NCBI GenBank assembly: GCA_036345935.2
Contig: JADWOT020000001.1
Span: forward strand, 15,097,053-15,161,052
Length of the DNA stretch: 64,000 bases
Direction of reading: 5' to 3'
Source of the DNA: Taenia hydatigena
Taxonomy: Eukaryota > Platyhelminthes > Cestoda > Cyclophyllidea > Taeniidae
Shown: piece after piece, positions 12,251 through 27,000 of the stretch
Position numbering within the stretch: the first letter of the stretch is position 1
How the letters are laid out: each line of letters opens with the position of its first letter
Position numbers and translations under genes: made by a program
The notes under the pieces: model-generated
What the model was told of the DNA's origin: nothing
The model's input: only the letters and a program-made list of their open reading frames with translations
Databases searched by the model: none

Positions 12251-15200
12251 GGTCAGATTTAATATAAGTACTCTAAGAACGCCATTTGGGTTGGCACCTT
12301 GCAATGAGGTCCATTATGCTAACACACGTGACTGGTTTGCGACCAGTTACTCATATTACTGCTCCGGTGGGTAGAGAACAAAAAGCATGGAGAACACGAC
12401 TGCATACAGAACGAAAACATTTGTGGATGCAAAATGTTTAATAATCCTTTAAGCAGGTCTGCGCATGCGTCAAATTCATTGCAGAGGACTGGTCAGTTCA
12501 CAGACACCCACCGATCCAAAGCTTTGCTGGCTAGCTGGAATTGCTTCCTTTCCTTTGGGGCAACATCAACATCAAGGACAGGTTCTTTGCTGCCACTCGG
12601 AAAAAGATTGAATTGTGAAGTGTTGCCCAAGTGTTTAGGTGCAACGTAGATTTACCATGCATCCGTTTGCTGCCGACTGCGTCAAAGAATGGCAAAATTG
12701 TTTGAAACAAGACCAAATGGGTATTGAATTTGATGTTATTGCCTAGTAAGTGGAAGGACGATATGATGTCTTAAATGGAACAAGTTGCGGTTAAGGTGCT
12801 TCTTTTGGGCTCACAATATCACTTACCGAAACGATGTAATTGCTGAATAGCGAAATCCTGTTTCTAATTTAAGGCATGTGGACTAAGAGAGGGGTAATGG
12901 ATTGCATAGTTGGTTAGAAAAGTAGAGAAGTAAATAATGAATGATTAAGGTTGAATAAAGGTCAGCGATGACGGCGCGCAGACATTGGTGCATTTGGTGA
13001 CCACCTGGGTCATGCAAAGTCGGTCTGTGTTAGTAGCGTCAGTCCCGGTCTGGATGATTCATTTTATTGCATTTTGCGCGTCTGCACTTTAGCCCTCTCT
13101 GCTCCTCTCCATTCGCTTGTACTATGATTCTCTACTCACTTCTCATGATTTATGCAGTCAGCTCCATTCCCAGCTCCGTATTACCATGCCGAATAAGGAA
13201 ATGCTAAAGGAACAAGTAGTGAAGTTAGTGATAGAAGACTTGCATCAGAGCACTCTTGTTCCCATTTTCACAGTCTCTCTTGAGTTATTCTACTTGAGGG
13301 CTCAAGATTAATCCAATCTCTTGTCAGTCCCCTCCATCAGACGATTACAAGCGCATCCCTTTGCGTAAAACCATTACGCTTCATAAGACTCCGTTGCCAC
13401 AATCACGTGACACCCGCATCGAAATCACATTGCTTATTTACAATTTAGGGAATTTTGATCTAAATAAAAAGGCAAAATGTTTCATTAGCTGAACATAAAG
13501 TACCTTGTTCTTCCTTACTTCTTGGAGGGCATTGATCAATTTGATCATCAATGCCTGGTATAGGGTCAATGATTACGCATGTCTACAAGAGAAGTAATCA
13601 TAACTCTGACGTTGATTCGACGTCCTCAAGACTTCACATCAGGTGTCATTGACAGCCATCAACGCATGGTAACTCGAGCTGTTCTTTGGACATTTAACGC
13701 AACAGTTAATAACTTACCACTAACAACCACTTACATAACTTCTCGTTCTCCCCCACAACTGGCCCCTGGTAAAAACGCTAACCGCACATAAGGGTTGCGC
13801 AAAAGGTGGATTAAATGAGTGTCAGAATTGCAGCAAGTATTTGGACAAATGGCTGTCAATACAGTGCTGATTGTTGCATGGCTTGAGGGCAGAGGAAGAG
13901 GGGAGGAAGAGTATAAGGCAGAAATCGAGGCACCAGAATACTGATTTAGCATCAGTTTATACTTCCTTTCCATAAATTCATCAACCGATTATCGGGCACT
14001 TAAATGTGGCTTTGAATAAATGTGATTTTTACCAATCTGACCAATAATACTAGAATGTCTCGGCAGTTACAATGTCAGTGTACTGTATTGCACTAACACT
14101 AATGGAATGAATCTTATTAAACGACCAATAGTTGTGTATTTGGGTCGAATTATCTTGTGTTAGCTGCCATTTGTTTGAATAATTCCTGCAATTTCTCACT
14201 AATTGCCTCTTTTCGTATAAACCTCAATGAAACAAAGAGTTATTTAGTTTGACTGCTATCGAGTTGTTGGAATCCACTTCATTTTGACCAATCAACTACA
14301 GTGGGTTTGCATTCGAAACAAGAATAGTCGCCGGTTGCATTGTGCAGATCGGTCCTGTGTGCACTTGTGTCGCATTGAACAAGGAATTTTTAATGGTTGA
14401 TTTCGTCAGCAGTGTACTAAACTCCAGGTAGGCATGGGAACACAAAGACGGAGCGTATCGCATCTTATAGGTGTGAATGGCATGGGTAACAATTGGGTCA
14501 GTGTTGGCGACATAAGGAACGATATGATTGTGAAAGTCAATTCATACTGCAAGTACTTCGTGCAGCGAACAAGGTAAAGGAGTTGCAGAACATGTTAATA
14601 AATTGCGCAGCCTTCCTTCCGTCGTCTGTTAACTCACAATCAGGAAGTGGAATCCACTTGTCCATTTTTCGCGACTTTTGTCACCCACCGTCTGATGCAG
14701 ATGCAAACCAGTCGTTTCGTCACTCCTGTCGCAAACGCCCTTCGCTAGGACTCCTAACTCAGCGATTTTTGACTATTTCAGTCAGACTGTTTGAAAGTGG
14801 AACTATTGATGGCGTTGAGTCTATTACGCAAGTAATTTGACCAAGCTAACTAAGTAAGCTTTAAAAAAGTGAATTCAAAACCAAATCATCCGGCATCCGT
14901 GCGTCTCATCAACAGCGCGGACGCTTATGAGTAAATGCAGCTCTTCGACGCGAACGGCAATCCAACTACTGTTAGTCAAACCATTGCTTCTACTCTCTGC
15001 ACACAGGTACTTGCACTTAGATGCCATGAACTACGAATAATTCAATTAACTCTACAATTGGGAGTGTTTTTGATGTATCTTATTGCAGTGGGCAAGCACT
15101 TTAGTTACTTTTCGCCATTATAGAATCGTATAAGCAGAACGTTAAAAATAAAACATTTGTTTTTCGATCACGAAATTGGGAGCATTTGCGTAATTTCGAA

Positions 15201-18200
15201 GAGAAGTAGCCATCGTTTCTTCTGCTGACTCCAAAACCGTTTGTGCGGTCATTAAATGGGAAATCAACTCCAGTAAATAATAGCAATATTTTGCTTTTTC
15301 AGCACCGTGGATTTATCCGGATGAAACGTCAACAGTAAATGATCACTCGCCTAGTCACCTAGAAGGAGGTCTGCCGAAATTTCCAGCCATACTGCATGTT
15401 AATGAATTGTCCCTCCCTTTTATACCCTATAATTATGCGACTGATTTGGCAAAGGCGCATTTATAAGTAATGGTTAAAGTGAACAAATTAAGGCATATGT
15501 GGGTAGGGTATGAACCCTGGTCTGCATGATTGGATTCTAATAAATATCCTGCCCTGGGAATTGCCTTTGACAAAACGAGTATCACAAATGTATGTATGGT
15601 TTCAAAACACCTTAGTTTTCCAATGTCATGGGTAGGAGTGAACACAAGACTCAATTCCATAGGGAAGCCAACAGGAAGGGAGTCGGTGATTTCGACTACG
15701 AAAACAAAGGTTAATTTAATGTATTTATGCGGTCGCATAGGTAGTCAACACACATTTGTCAATACCTGTACGCTTAGTCTAGAGGGGTAGATCGAATCGA
15801 CATGTCTAAGGAATAATAAGGGTGACAAAAATGCGTGCCCCTTCCTTGCTCGATTCCATTTCCCACAACCGACGCATAGTCACCCACTTCCGTCATTTCC
15901 TTGATGTCACAGGGCTTCTAGACCATTATATGTGGTATAAGTCTGTGTCCCAACCAGGCGTATTCCACAATTTGACACTGATTTTGGTAATCAGCCACGA
16001 AGGCATCATGCTAGAGTAAATGACTCTGAGGTAATTCCTTGTCGTCGACACTTACAAGTGTTGGTAGCGTCGGAAGAGTTCAGTAATGCGTCTGCTCTTC
16101 AGCTCTGATGCATAGATGGAATGGGTGACGTGCCACATTTCAGAGTCGGTCTTTGAGATGATGATAATTTTCAAACTGTCAAGGTGCAGTGATCATCTTT
16201 GTTTTAATCCTCACACCACGCTTCATGATTCTTTACCTCTACTGCCTAATCCCTGTCACCGTTTGTCCTTCCGTTCAACTAGGTGGCTGCATTGTGTAGC
16301 TTATTTTGCTATGAATTTAGCCTTCAACCGTTGTTTCTCATCATGCTTACACCATTCTCTGTGTTTCGTCCATGTGTTTGCGAATTTTAAGCCATTTCCT
16401 TCTAACCCTTGCGCTCAAGCTGTGAACACACATTTCTTATATAAGGGCACGGTATCCGCTTTAACCTTGATGCTGAACTTGAATTTAAATATGCATCTCC
16501 GTAGATTCTTTACGCTGGCCATATTTCTTAACTAAGCGAGTTCATCAGATTCGCCGCAAAATGGTTTTCGCATGCCACGTATGCCAATAAACCCATTTGA
16601 GTGGCTAACTGCCTAGTGTTTGAACGTGGTTGGAATAAGCCACTAGACAAAACTATGCTTTGAGGTCAATTTTTGAAGAAAGTAGCGTAATTTAAAGGCA
16701 ATTGCTTTCTTCCAAATCCGATATTCAGAGCCTCCTCTGCCCAAGCAATACGCTGGTTTAATTAAGCATTACGCTTGTTACGTAAGTAACAACCGCTACC
16801 AGACCTTTGCGATGCTCTTCACTTTTCGCTACCTTTTTATCCTTCTATAGAATGCATTCTGACGTCTGCAGTCCCCAGTCTGCCTGTTTGTAATCAGCTT
16901 AACTTTTCTCCTTTTGCTTACTAGCGTTTCGTCTTGTGCCAATCTGCTATCGCCTCTGAGGATAATATCGTGGAGATAGAACAAGCTCGGCTCATTGAAG
17001 CTGGCACTTCATGCCTACAACTCCTCCCTTAATGAGTGATGAAAAGCCCGGTTTCCGCGTGATGACATTTTTTGCTTGAGATTAACAAAAATGGCAATTT
17101 TTAACTCCATTATAGGAGTCTAAGTAAAAACCTGCACAAAGTAGTAGTAAGTTAAAGCACAATAGGAGTAAAGAAAAAGTGCCTTAAGCACTCAATGACG
17201 ATATTGCTAACATTTGAAGACGATTGGTTGGATGGATCATTCGTGCTAAGCAGGCTGAACGAAAGTGCTTTAAGACTTCTCTGCAGCTACATGCAGCCTT
17301 TAGCCCTGCTGCCACTTTTGATGCACTAACACACTCGCTGTATGGTTATTGTGGCACTTTAATGAGTCACATATCAGTGCAAACTAATCTAGCCCTAGAG
17401 GTAAGCAAAACCCAAGAGTGGCAGCCAATTGTAAAGTCAAGCAAAATATATTCGACCTTCCCAAACTGATCACAATAAATAGCCTAACTGCAGAAATTTA
17501 ATTTCGTAGTACATCCCATGCCCATCATGACACTCTAGGGAAATTTGAAAAAAATGAATGGCCAATCGTAAGTGAAAAGAAAATCACGCATTGATTTTGA
17601 AGCTGATGGAAAGGTTCTACATGGTTATTGTGGATATTTTGATAAAACAACGTGATTTGGGTAATATTACAAACTAATGACTACCGAATATTCAAATCAG
17701 TGCATATGAATGCGAACAGCAGCCTCCGTACGAGTTAGGTGCCAACGAAGTCGTAGTTTGGTTTGGGGATGTAATTGCCAGCGCTCAGCGACCCAGCCGA
17801 TGTCTTCCAGGTTCTTCATCATGTCAACGTATTCTAGTTGGTGCATAGTTTGATAAACTCTGATAACTCACAGTTACTGCTCTTTGGGAAAGTGGTAGCA
17901 TAAAACTGAGTAGTCACGATTAAGGTTGAAGCTTGCATGAACTACTCACCAAATGCGTATTGTAAGCACTAGCATATTTCACTCACCATACATAATTTTA
18001 AACAGCGGCATATCGCCAAGTCCTTTTACATGAATAGATGCCCTTACTAGGAGAACATCTTTGGCATATAATTTATGCCAAAAACTGCGTAAAATGGGCT
18101 CAAGGGCAGGGAGCGGACTTGATTTCAAGCATCCACCAGGGGTGATAGAACCATTTTACTAAAGCGGAAAGATGGATCAATTGGCTAACCGAAGTAGTCA

Positions 18201-21200
18201 TTGTCTGAACTAAGGCATGTGAAATGAGTAGGCTCCTGCAAACTTCTACACTGAAGTGGTTTTGAAAAATATGCCGGATTCTGCTAAAATATCAATGCCT
18301 TGAAAGGGAACAAATATTAGGCCCTTTAAAAGCCATAGGCATGACCTCAGATCCTTCGACAATTATGATATAACAATCAAACATGACCTGAATTGACATA
18401 CTGAATCTACTACATTGCTTTGCAAAGTTATGGCCTGCAACTTCCAAGAAAACTGTGCATGATGCGCTACGATTGGATCGATGCAAATTATGCCGCACTT
18501 TCAACGCTACCTATTAATGCACTTTTGCCAACATACTCACTGTCAATTTTGTTTGTTTCGTCTGTTTTCAAAAGGCTCCACTACTAGATAATGAGAGGCT
18601 CTAGGATGGTAAGGCAACCGATCGCGAACACAAGCCGAAGTGATTAGCTGAAAAAATGTGACAACCTCACACCAAATGCGATCTCACAGAAGCTTGCGTC
18701 AAATGAGTGAATCCCAGATGTCACGTGGTTTTCGATGGCACAAATGCCAGTTGGCACGCCGAATAAGCTACGCCTCCTGTTTGGTCTTTGGTTAGTTACC
18801 AATCCTTCAAGTGAGAGAGGTAATGACAAGAGGATTATGCGATTGTCTGGCATTAAATGCACTCATGCACTTTGTGTTGCAACGGAAAAGCAGGTGACAT
18901 CCTCCAAACCCTTCAACGCTGGCCACTTTACCCACTGTGGAATTCGCTATCCTGCTAAATTGCTAACGCATGGGCAACCGGCTGGCTGGTAAGATAAATA
19001 ACGAGCAAGCTAGACTACCCAGTTATCCAGTCGGAGACATAGGCAGCCAATCATGGAATGCATAATAACCACTTTGACTTCTGACCTGCCATTTAACACG
19101 TCCACATCCTAGTCAAAACAAATGTTGCCTGACCCTCTCCTTACTTGCCACTACTCCAGCATAAAGCAGTCTGGGAGGCGTGTAAACTGTTGTTCAGAGC
19201 AATCCTTTCACTCTATTTTGGAATCCATATTTGCATACTGTGTGAGGCACTTGTTGGGGTATTGATAAAACTAAACAAAAGGTGCATTATGGGACCCTCG
19301 ACAGACATGAACTGCATAACGTGACGCAGTCTCTTCACATCGTGTAGGGCATATTGGAATGGCATTGTGCGTTTCGAGCCATCTTAGTTCCCGGTCGGTT
19401 ATTGTTGACGTGTGAGGAGGTGTGAATAGGAAATAGCCTATTTGTGCACCCCTGCTACCTCTATCCTTAATGGTTCATTGGCCTTCCTTATTGCTGTAGG
19501 GTGAATACGCATGAACCTGCTACCGCTTTGGGAAGAAAATCTACAAGAAGGAGGTAAGCGAAATCATAGACTGCATCGGGAAGATTGGAGTGCTCGAGCA
19601 TTCGGAGTATCCATAACCTCATCCTCCAAAGGAATGAATAGGATTTGAGCCACTCGCAGACGCAAACACCATGTAGTGGTAATGAAGAGCCCTGCTTACA
19701 ATTCGCAGACGTCATCGACATCATCATGGTTATCTTTCTTGCTTCATCCGAGCGCTGGCGGCAAGATTGAAGCGCTCAAAGCTACTCTAATTTGCTTGTA
19801 CTCTACCATATTTCCTACTCTTCCTCTTCTTCATATCATCAGTAGTTTATTATGCCCCCACTTTCTCTGCGTTTGAATCTGCTATGTCCGAGGCACCTGA
19901 TGACCTTTCTTCAGCCTCTACCCGCCTCTTCTTTTGTCAATTGTACAAATTTAAGTAATGTTTTCATCACATTCGGTGTCTCTATTCCCTCTTTATGTGA
20001 ACAGAATCCGGTCAAAGGTGGTAATACAAGTAGTGGTGGTTTGGGTAGAATATAGGAGCGCGAATGAAGAACATTTCATTGCGTTGTCATATTCTCTACG
20101 TGCAATCAAGCCTTCATTATTTACGCAATTTCCTAAGTAAATGCGTAAAAATTGATGCTGTTGTCAAGACATTTGTTTGCTTTGGGAGTGTGTTAAATGG
20201 TTTGTTAAGATGATACCGATGGAGTCTGATTAATGGGGTCTGATTTGTGTCAACATGCCTCTAACTCTATCAAGTCAATGTACAGTCTTATTCGTCCAGA
20301 TGGAACGGCTTTACCACATAGAGTCGTTTCATTCGATCATGAGTCCGCCATGAAGAAACGGAGGATGTCAGCAGAAGGAATGAGGGAGAGATGGATGTCG
20401 TGTAGTTCTGTCTCTCTTCCTAAAAGCTCTCTAGGAGAGTAGCAAACAGCAGAAAAGGACTTTGTTATGGAGAAAAGTGTCATCTGCCCCCTCTCGAAAA
20501 AGAAGTCATTGCGGCAGAGATACTCTGATCACTGTGCACTGTTATGCTTGCCATGCAAGTTATTTTAAACTTCTGGCAGAACGGGACTGCCAATAATACT
20601 CAAGGCAATTCATTTAATTGCTCCTAAAAGTAATTGTTCTTGCTTGTAGCGCGAAATTTTGCCTTTACGAATGCTTCGTCGCACTAGATGCCGAAGAATG
20701 CAGAGGACGATGGTAAATTGTACTGTTGACTCCATTTCACCACAATCTGCAGCGAACACTTCTTGTGTGTGTTTGCAGATTGGGGCAGGACTTACTCCTA
20801 ATCCGCCAATGCAGAACGGTGAAGGTGGCCAAAGGAACGTCCGCAAACGTTGCATCGTTGTGTAATATGAAGACAGTCAGAGTGAATTCAATCAATTACT
20901 GCCAGCCCCCTCGCTGGATGGTAAAATTTGCCTCTATTAAATGGAAGGACATTCTTGTTATGCAGAAGTGTGGGGAAGATTGCCAAACGCGTAATCATTA
21001 TTTGGCAAACCTCTTTTATCAATGGCCATAATGGATGGGTAGGCAGATTAGACTGCTCAACGACGGTGTCAACTATTATTTGCCAGGGTAGAGCACCCAC
21101 ATAGTAATGCAGACACTCCGCCGTCTAGTAGACCAGTCTCGACAGAAGGACACAATGTTGTAGTGCCGATGTATTAAATATCGCCGGAAGGGGATGCGGA

Positions 21201-23525
21201 GTACCAACCCCTTCACGATTCTAATGCACGATGGCTTCCGTTCGCCTTCTTATTGCTATCCCACAGTCAAAGGCAAAATATAGTCTAGAAAGTGAGATAG
21301 ATGTGCCAATAATGGGTGAAACATTCTCTGAGGGATGAAGTTTTACAATGTTATAAAGGCGTTAGACCTCCTCTGTGTCTAACGGCATCATAGGCATTGG
21401 TGCAAGCAGTTCTTTAAGAGCGCTACACAAGTAACTGGACCAAGTGGGTGGTGCTAAACTTGCGACACATAAGGCGCTTTTAGAGTGCCTTATATCACAG
21501 TGAACACATCGCTCCAACCTACGTTGAAGGGTTCCCAGTGGAAAGAATCCACAATGATATCGTAGGTCCTCTACCATCGTTCTACCAAGGCAATCTCGAT
21601 AGGATAGACTGCTTACGAAGGCGACCGAAACTAAATCCATGCATGCACAAATCATTAGTTTGATCACTTTGGCTTTTTCCATCAAAAGGCACGGGATTTG
21701 TTGGTATAGAGCGCGCTATTCGGTTGATAGCAATCAGAAACGTAATTTCTTAAGCTCGCTCTTTTATTTGACCATGCAAGACCTCCACGCTGCAAAGACA
21801 TACACATAAACCTGAAGAGCAACGGGTGGATAAAAACGCAAAAACCACACTCTTGTCGGACCGTCAAAACCTTTCGCCGAATGCGCGAAACGGCATAACT
21901 GGGATCTAGGCCTTGGACGCATCCTGTACTTGTTAAATAAGTCTGATATTCTAAAGATCGAGGAGAAAGAGGGAAACGGTGCATCTGCTGACAAGTTTTT
22001 GCAAAGAAAACTTTATAAAATCACATAATTCAATGAGGAGTAAGTTGAAAACAAACGTGCTGCTAACAGGTGACAAGGAGTGTTTTTGTTTGCTCAACTT
22101 CGTGGCTGATAATGAAGTGACTTATCAGTTTGCTCTTCTTCGGTCCAAGCCTCATTGCACATTTCATCCACCCTCATTCTGCGGTCGACGAGCCAGAGCA
22201 AATGATGAACGCAGTAGTGGAGCAAATCCTGGGAGACGACAAATTAGAATAAACGCGTCGATTAGCTTTTGCTGTACCCCTGTTCATTCCTTATCCCCAT
22301 TGCTGCACAACAACCACGATATAGTCAGGCACTGAGTGATGGGCATCGGTGGCATCCCGATTGTCCCCTTGTAAGGCATGCTTAGGTTGTCTTACCTGCT
22401 ATGGTGACACTAATACTTCCCAGTCCCACCTTGAGGACTGTCCATTAAAGGCTTGTATATTCCACCGAGGGAGGTGGCAGTGTCCCTATCACTTGTGTTT
22501 CTGTTGAGTACGCGTGCAGCTGGTTGAACCACCTGCAACTTCAGATATCGACGCGAATTATCGTAGGGTTGATTAATTAAAGAATAGCCCTTGTCAGGTT
22601 AGTTTAAGCTGCTTTAGTGATAAAAAGGTTAGTTTGGATTTCCCTTTTTTTTTTCCAAGGCACTGTAAAGGCACACACTTTGCAGTCTGCATCAGTTTAC
22701 CCACTATTATAAAAAAATGAACATCTACTCAAGATTGCAGCCACCCTCCACATTTTATCCTGCATTAATGACACCTCCTTTACACTAATTCGCTGAATCA
22801 CATGTCACAGAATGCTTCTCTATTCCAATTTGATCGTGCTCCAATTACGGCATTCAAAATTCCAACAGGTTTATTATTTGCGATTTTATGTAGACAAGAA
22901 AAATTATGCAAAATAATAAGACCGTTAAAATATTTTCTGATGCGGTGCTGCCAGGACCTCTGCATGTCCTTCCTAAAACTTTGAAGTAGCACTTGAGAAT
23001 CTCAGTTGGTCTATGGGCTTTGCCAATTGGCTGGATAAAAGAAGTGATCATACCTGGCTAGTGATCCCTTGTCACCTAATCTAGGCTTCATTTAAGCAGT
23101 TGTTTTTAGATTTTACGTAATAATGTCTCAGGTAGGTCTTATTGAATCTGCCTCCGTTGCAAGGCTCTACTATGTCCTTTTGATGTTCATTTTCTCTGCG
23201 AAGGCCACTGGAATTTATCAGTAAAAGCACTATTTTTAGGAGGGAACAACCAATACACAAACGCACCTAGTTTCTGGGATTTTTGAGACTCATAACGAAT
23301 TTAGCCTGAATTGCATGAAATGGGTGGATGGATACATCTCTCTGATGCTTTTCGATAAGAGAAGTCAAATTTTTCCCAATAGCGCGGGTAATGCAGCAGC
23401 GTATTACGACCAAGAAGAAAGGTTCTTTCGTCGGCTTCCGTCGCAAGTGCTCCCTGCTTATGTACGAGGTCCCATAAGCTGTGTGATCATTACGCCGTTG
23501 TTGCGCAAGACCGCCGCCATTCAAA
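12251..23525. other. no recognisable gene
   Basis: Apart from the minus segment near 12,500-12,650, only chance-length frames occur, such as 14,493-14,840 and 20,233-20,442. A T10 run lies at 22,645. No repeats or RNA genes were recognised. Confidence 0.5.
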
Positions 23526-24056
23526 ATGACACTATACAAATGTGATTTGTCATTGTTGCATTCTGCTCCTCCCATTCGTCTCTACTTGGATGTGTCATCG
23601 GATATCCCATACTTTTCGGACCAGTGGGGCCGATTTTTGAAGACAGGAGATGTTGCCCTACTGAACACGCGTGAGTGGGAAGGAGTTGAAACGGCGGGGC
23701 AAAGGATGCAATTGAGCGATTATGACTGTGTCATTTTATATCTTGATTATGTGGATTTCGAACGTCGGGGGTGTGGACACCTAAACGCGCTAGGTGATAT
23801 CCTTGCGCAAAAGCAGACATTTGTGTTGACTAACACGATATGGAAAATGTCGGTTCCCTATCCGAATTTGGACTGCATGGAGAGGACTTTTGAGGTCTTA
23901 GGCGGTTTCCAGTTTCCCCCCTTCTGTAGGCTATTTCAAAACTGGCGCATTTGGTGTAACAGGCGGCGGAACAATTTGACGATCGATTTTGTAGAGATGT
24001 TACGCTGGGCCTGTCTCAAAGTCATGTGGAGTAGGAGAAGGACTCAACGCACCTAA
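23526..24056 (+). CDS. orphan open frame, 176 aa
   Basis: ATG in aaaATGAC and a stop at 24,056. The length is above what chance predicts for this window (less than one such frame expected). The protein is rich in Trp, Tyr and acidic residues in the middle (LSDYDCVILYLDYVDFE), and the C-terminus is basic (WSRRRTQRT). No signal peptide, membrane segment or known domain is seen. A second frame (23,315-23,545) on the same strand overlaps its start by 20 nt and might be an upstream part joined by a shift or an intron. It could be a lineage-specific gene or a terminal exon. Confidence 0.4.
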   Translation: MTLYKCDLSLLHSAPPIRLYLDVSSDIPYFSDQWGRFLKTGDVALLNTREWEGVETAGQRMQLSDYDCVILYLDYVDFERRGCGHLNALGDILAQKQTFVLTNTIWKMSVPYPNLDCMERTFEVLGGFQFPPFCRLFQNWRIWCNRRRNNLTIDFVEMLRWACLKVMWSRRRTQRT

Positions 24057-27000
24057 GTATACTTACGATGTGCCAGTCTATGGCGTCATGCTGTAGAGTG
24101 TTGAAAAGCTTAAAATGAATGCTATTTAATTATACTTGAAAAGACCTGCACTTTTATTCATGGGGGAGGGAGGTTAATTCGGAACGAAGTGGAAGGTGTT
24201 TTGTGATTGACGCGTGGCGGGTTACAATATATTGGCATGGCATCGCTTTGTACATGGAGGCGTTTTCGTAGGCCAAAGTGGTGCCACGTTACTAGCCACA
24301 TCGAAGTAGACGCTGGTGATTCACAGTAGTGCTGTGGTGCATCACCCTGCAGCCACCGCGTAACTTGAACTGGCTTAGGGAACGCTGTGCTGGCGCTTCA
24401 GCATCGCATGCAATTTTGAATCAGATAAAATACACGAGTGATGAGTGCATGTGATTTATTGTCGATTCGTTTCCTCCTGCTGTAAGTCCTGATGTTAAGC
24501 AACACCGATTTCACCTCATGTTGATTAACCTTAAGCCCTCCAAATGCTGCTCAAATGAGAGAATATCAGCTTAAGTCTGGTGATCTTCACGACTTGTGAC
24601 CCACGGTGGTAATCATAATCAAACAATGCTCTCCATCGGTCGCATTGGCGAAGTCAAGTGGAAGTGCCGACGCCCTTAACCATGGCCAACGCGCAACTGA
24701 TACAAATTTTCCAGCGGAAATGCAGGCCACCAAAGCAGTGACAGTTGACAGTTGAGATTCAAGGTAGATTAATGAAGTGTAAATGCATCTGTGGCAAAGT
24801 AAACATGACGGAATTTGTCTAAAGCATCTGCAAGCTCAATCATGCGTTCCCCAAAAAAGCAATAGAGGAGTGATTTGAATATTTTAGTCAGCAAACAGAC
24901 CAAAGCAAAACAGAAATGCTGCAATAGTTGACAACTTCCCCTACGCTGTTGATGTGCTGAGGCTCTTTCAATAGTATAGAGGTTCGCTTAGCAGGATGAA
25001 CAATATGCAGGGAAAATTACTGAACAGCGGTGCGTGCGGTGTAAGTCTTTACAATGAAAAATTCTAATGGAGCAAAATCCTCTTGATAAAAACCGCTTAG
25101 CTATCGTAGATTTCTGATGCGTAGAGGATAGGCATTTCGTACCTTATCATATTTCTTAAAACAAATGTAATTATGAGTGCGTGCGTGTAAGACTTTGAAG
25201 AAAAATGCATGCCTGTGCATTTCTGCAAATGAAGCAGCATTCTTATGCGGGCGAATTTATCAAAGCGAATGCAAATGCAAATATAGTAGACAAAATGGGG
25301 TTACAGATGTTTGCGGGTCGTCAGTTTCATTCGGTGTGCGAGCGGGAGAGGTGACACTCCCGCCTTTCGTCATCCTACATCACATCATGTTCGACTCAAT
25401 GCAGGTGCTGCATCTCGTTCATTAATGATGTGATTAATTGTGTTATATCTTCTTTCGGAAATGATAAGTTGGACAAAAACTGTCTACACAAGCATAAATT
25501 TAAGTGAAGTTTACTTGAAGAACCACTCTTCTTGCCATCAAGCCAATCGGTGAGACCTGGGGAGTTTTACTACAAAATTGCTATAAATAAATATGAGTTC
25601 CTACTCACCATTCTTTCTGGTGAGGGATCAGCGCGTGTCTACTCCTGTGTGCTGCTATTTGTTCCTTTCACTTTGCGCCTGATTCGGTAACTTGAATTCG
25701 CCTCTGGTAAAGGCTTCAACTGTGTATTCATATATTTATTGCTATCAGCTCGTGTTGAAAGTGTCATGCTAGCGTAACTGAGAGCAAAGTAAAACTTAAG
25801 CTCATTCGGAAGGTTGCAATTAGTCAAAATGACTACAACCTGAACATGCGGGTTTTATTCATAGTCAGATAATCGGCCTGATATAAAGTGAAGGTCGAGG
25901 TTGCAGATCGAATCCGCAGAGAAGTGTCCAATACAGAATGCAGAACGTGGTAATCCGGAAACTATCTGTCAATACGCTCAAATCAACGTCATGGTGCTTA
26001 ATTATTTCGGCATCAGCGCTGAATCGTCGATTGTCGCATTTGTTAACGCTTCTCCTCAGTAGTATCGCAATACTTACTCGACTTGTTTCAGTAACAGCGA
26101 CCACTTCTGCTTTCATTGTCGACATAAATCTATTCAACTCCCTTTAGCTTGGATACAGATAGCTCACTGATTATTAAGTGCAGAAGGCCGCATAATGCGA
26201 ATCCATGTATTTTAATCGTGCACAAGGATTTTTGTGAAAATTACTCCCAAATAAATAATTGTTATTAAAATTTTTATCTTTATCACACAGAGGCAGGAAC
26301 GTAAGATCAAAAGTGCCACCGTTTTCGCAAAGCCACGATTTCAAATATTCTGAAGGTACTACAGGAATTGAAGGTGCTCAAGAGGTTCGACTGCCTGACA
26401 CTCTTGATTGCTGTAGATGGGAGCAGAGTGTACGAGCCTCTCATCTTGTACAGCTATTTCATTGAGGATATTTATGTGGCTTTCAGTTTGGAACTCCAAG
26501 CACACTTATTATCCTCCCAATCCTGTTCCCAGTTTCCCGTTGTTGTAAGGTAAATATCTCGACCAACCGGTAGGTCTAAGTCTGTCCTAGGTTTGTTATG
26601 GCATCCACCAGCCTGATAGTAGTGTTTAATCCACGTCCCGAAAGATAAGGTAAATAAGGGAGCAGGCAAAGTAGAAAGGCCTGAATACCACCTGCGTGAG
26701 GGCTAGAAGGCAAAGAACACAGAGTAGTGTAATTACCTATGCAATAATTCAGGACGGTGTAACTGCAGGGGAAGCAGAGAGGTAATTTGCTCTTCTGCCT
26801 CACTAGGCGCATAATTCCTCCCAATCTGAACTCACATTCGGATGGTTGATGTGAAGAATTCTGGAGCATTATACCTCCACATATATCAGTTTTCGAGTGA
26901 ATATTGCCTCATCGTGATGATTTTTTACTTATTGTAAGGAATGCTGATGGCTACCTTCATTTTTACTCATTCGTGCGTCAATTACCGACCTCAGCATTTA

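Noticed and set aside
15505..15545. Minus-strand B-box-like agggttcataccct
   Set aside because: The loop is short and no A-box or acceptor stem is present at the right distance.
16116..16535. 139-codon + frame
   Set aside because: Phe/Leu/Ser/His-rich translation from T/C-rich DNA with no domain; frames of this size are expected a few times by chance.
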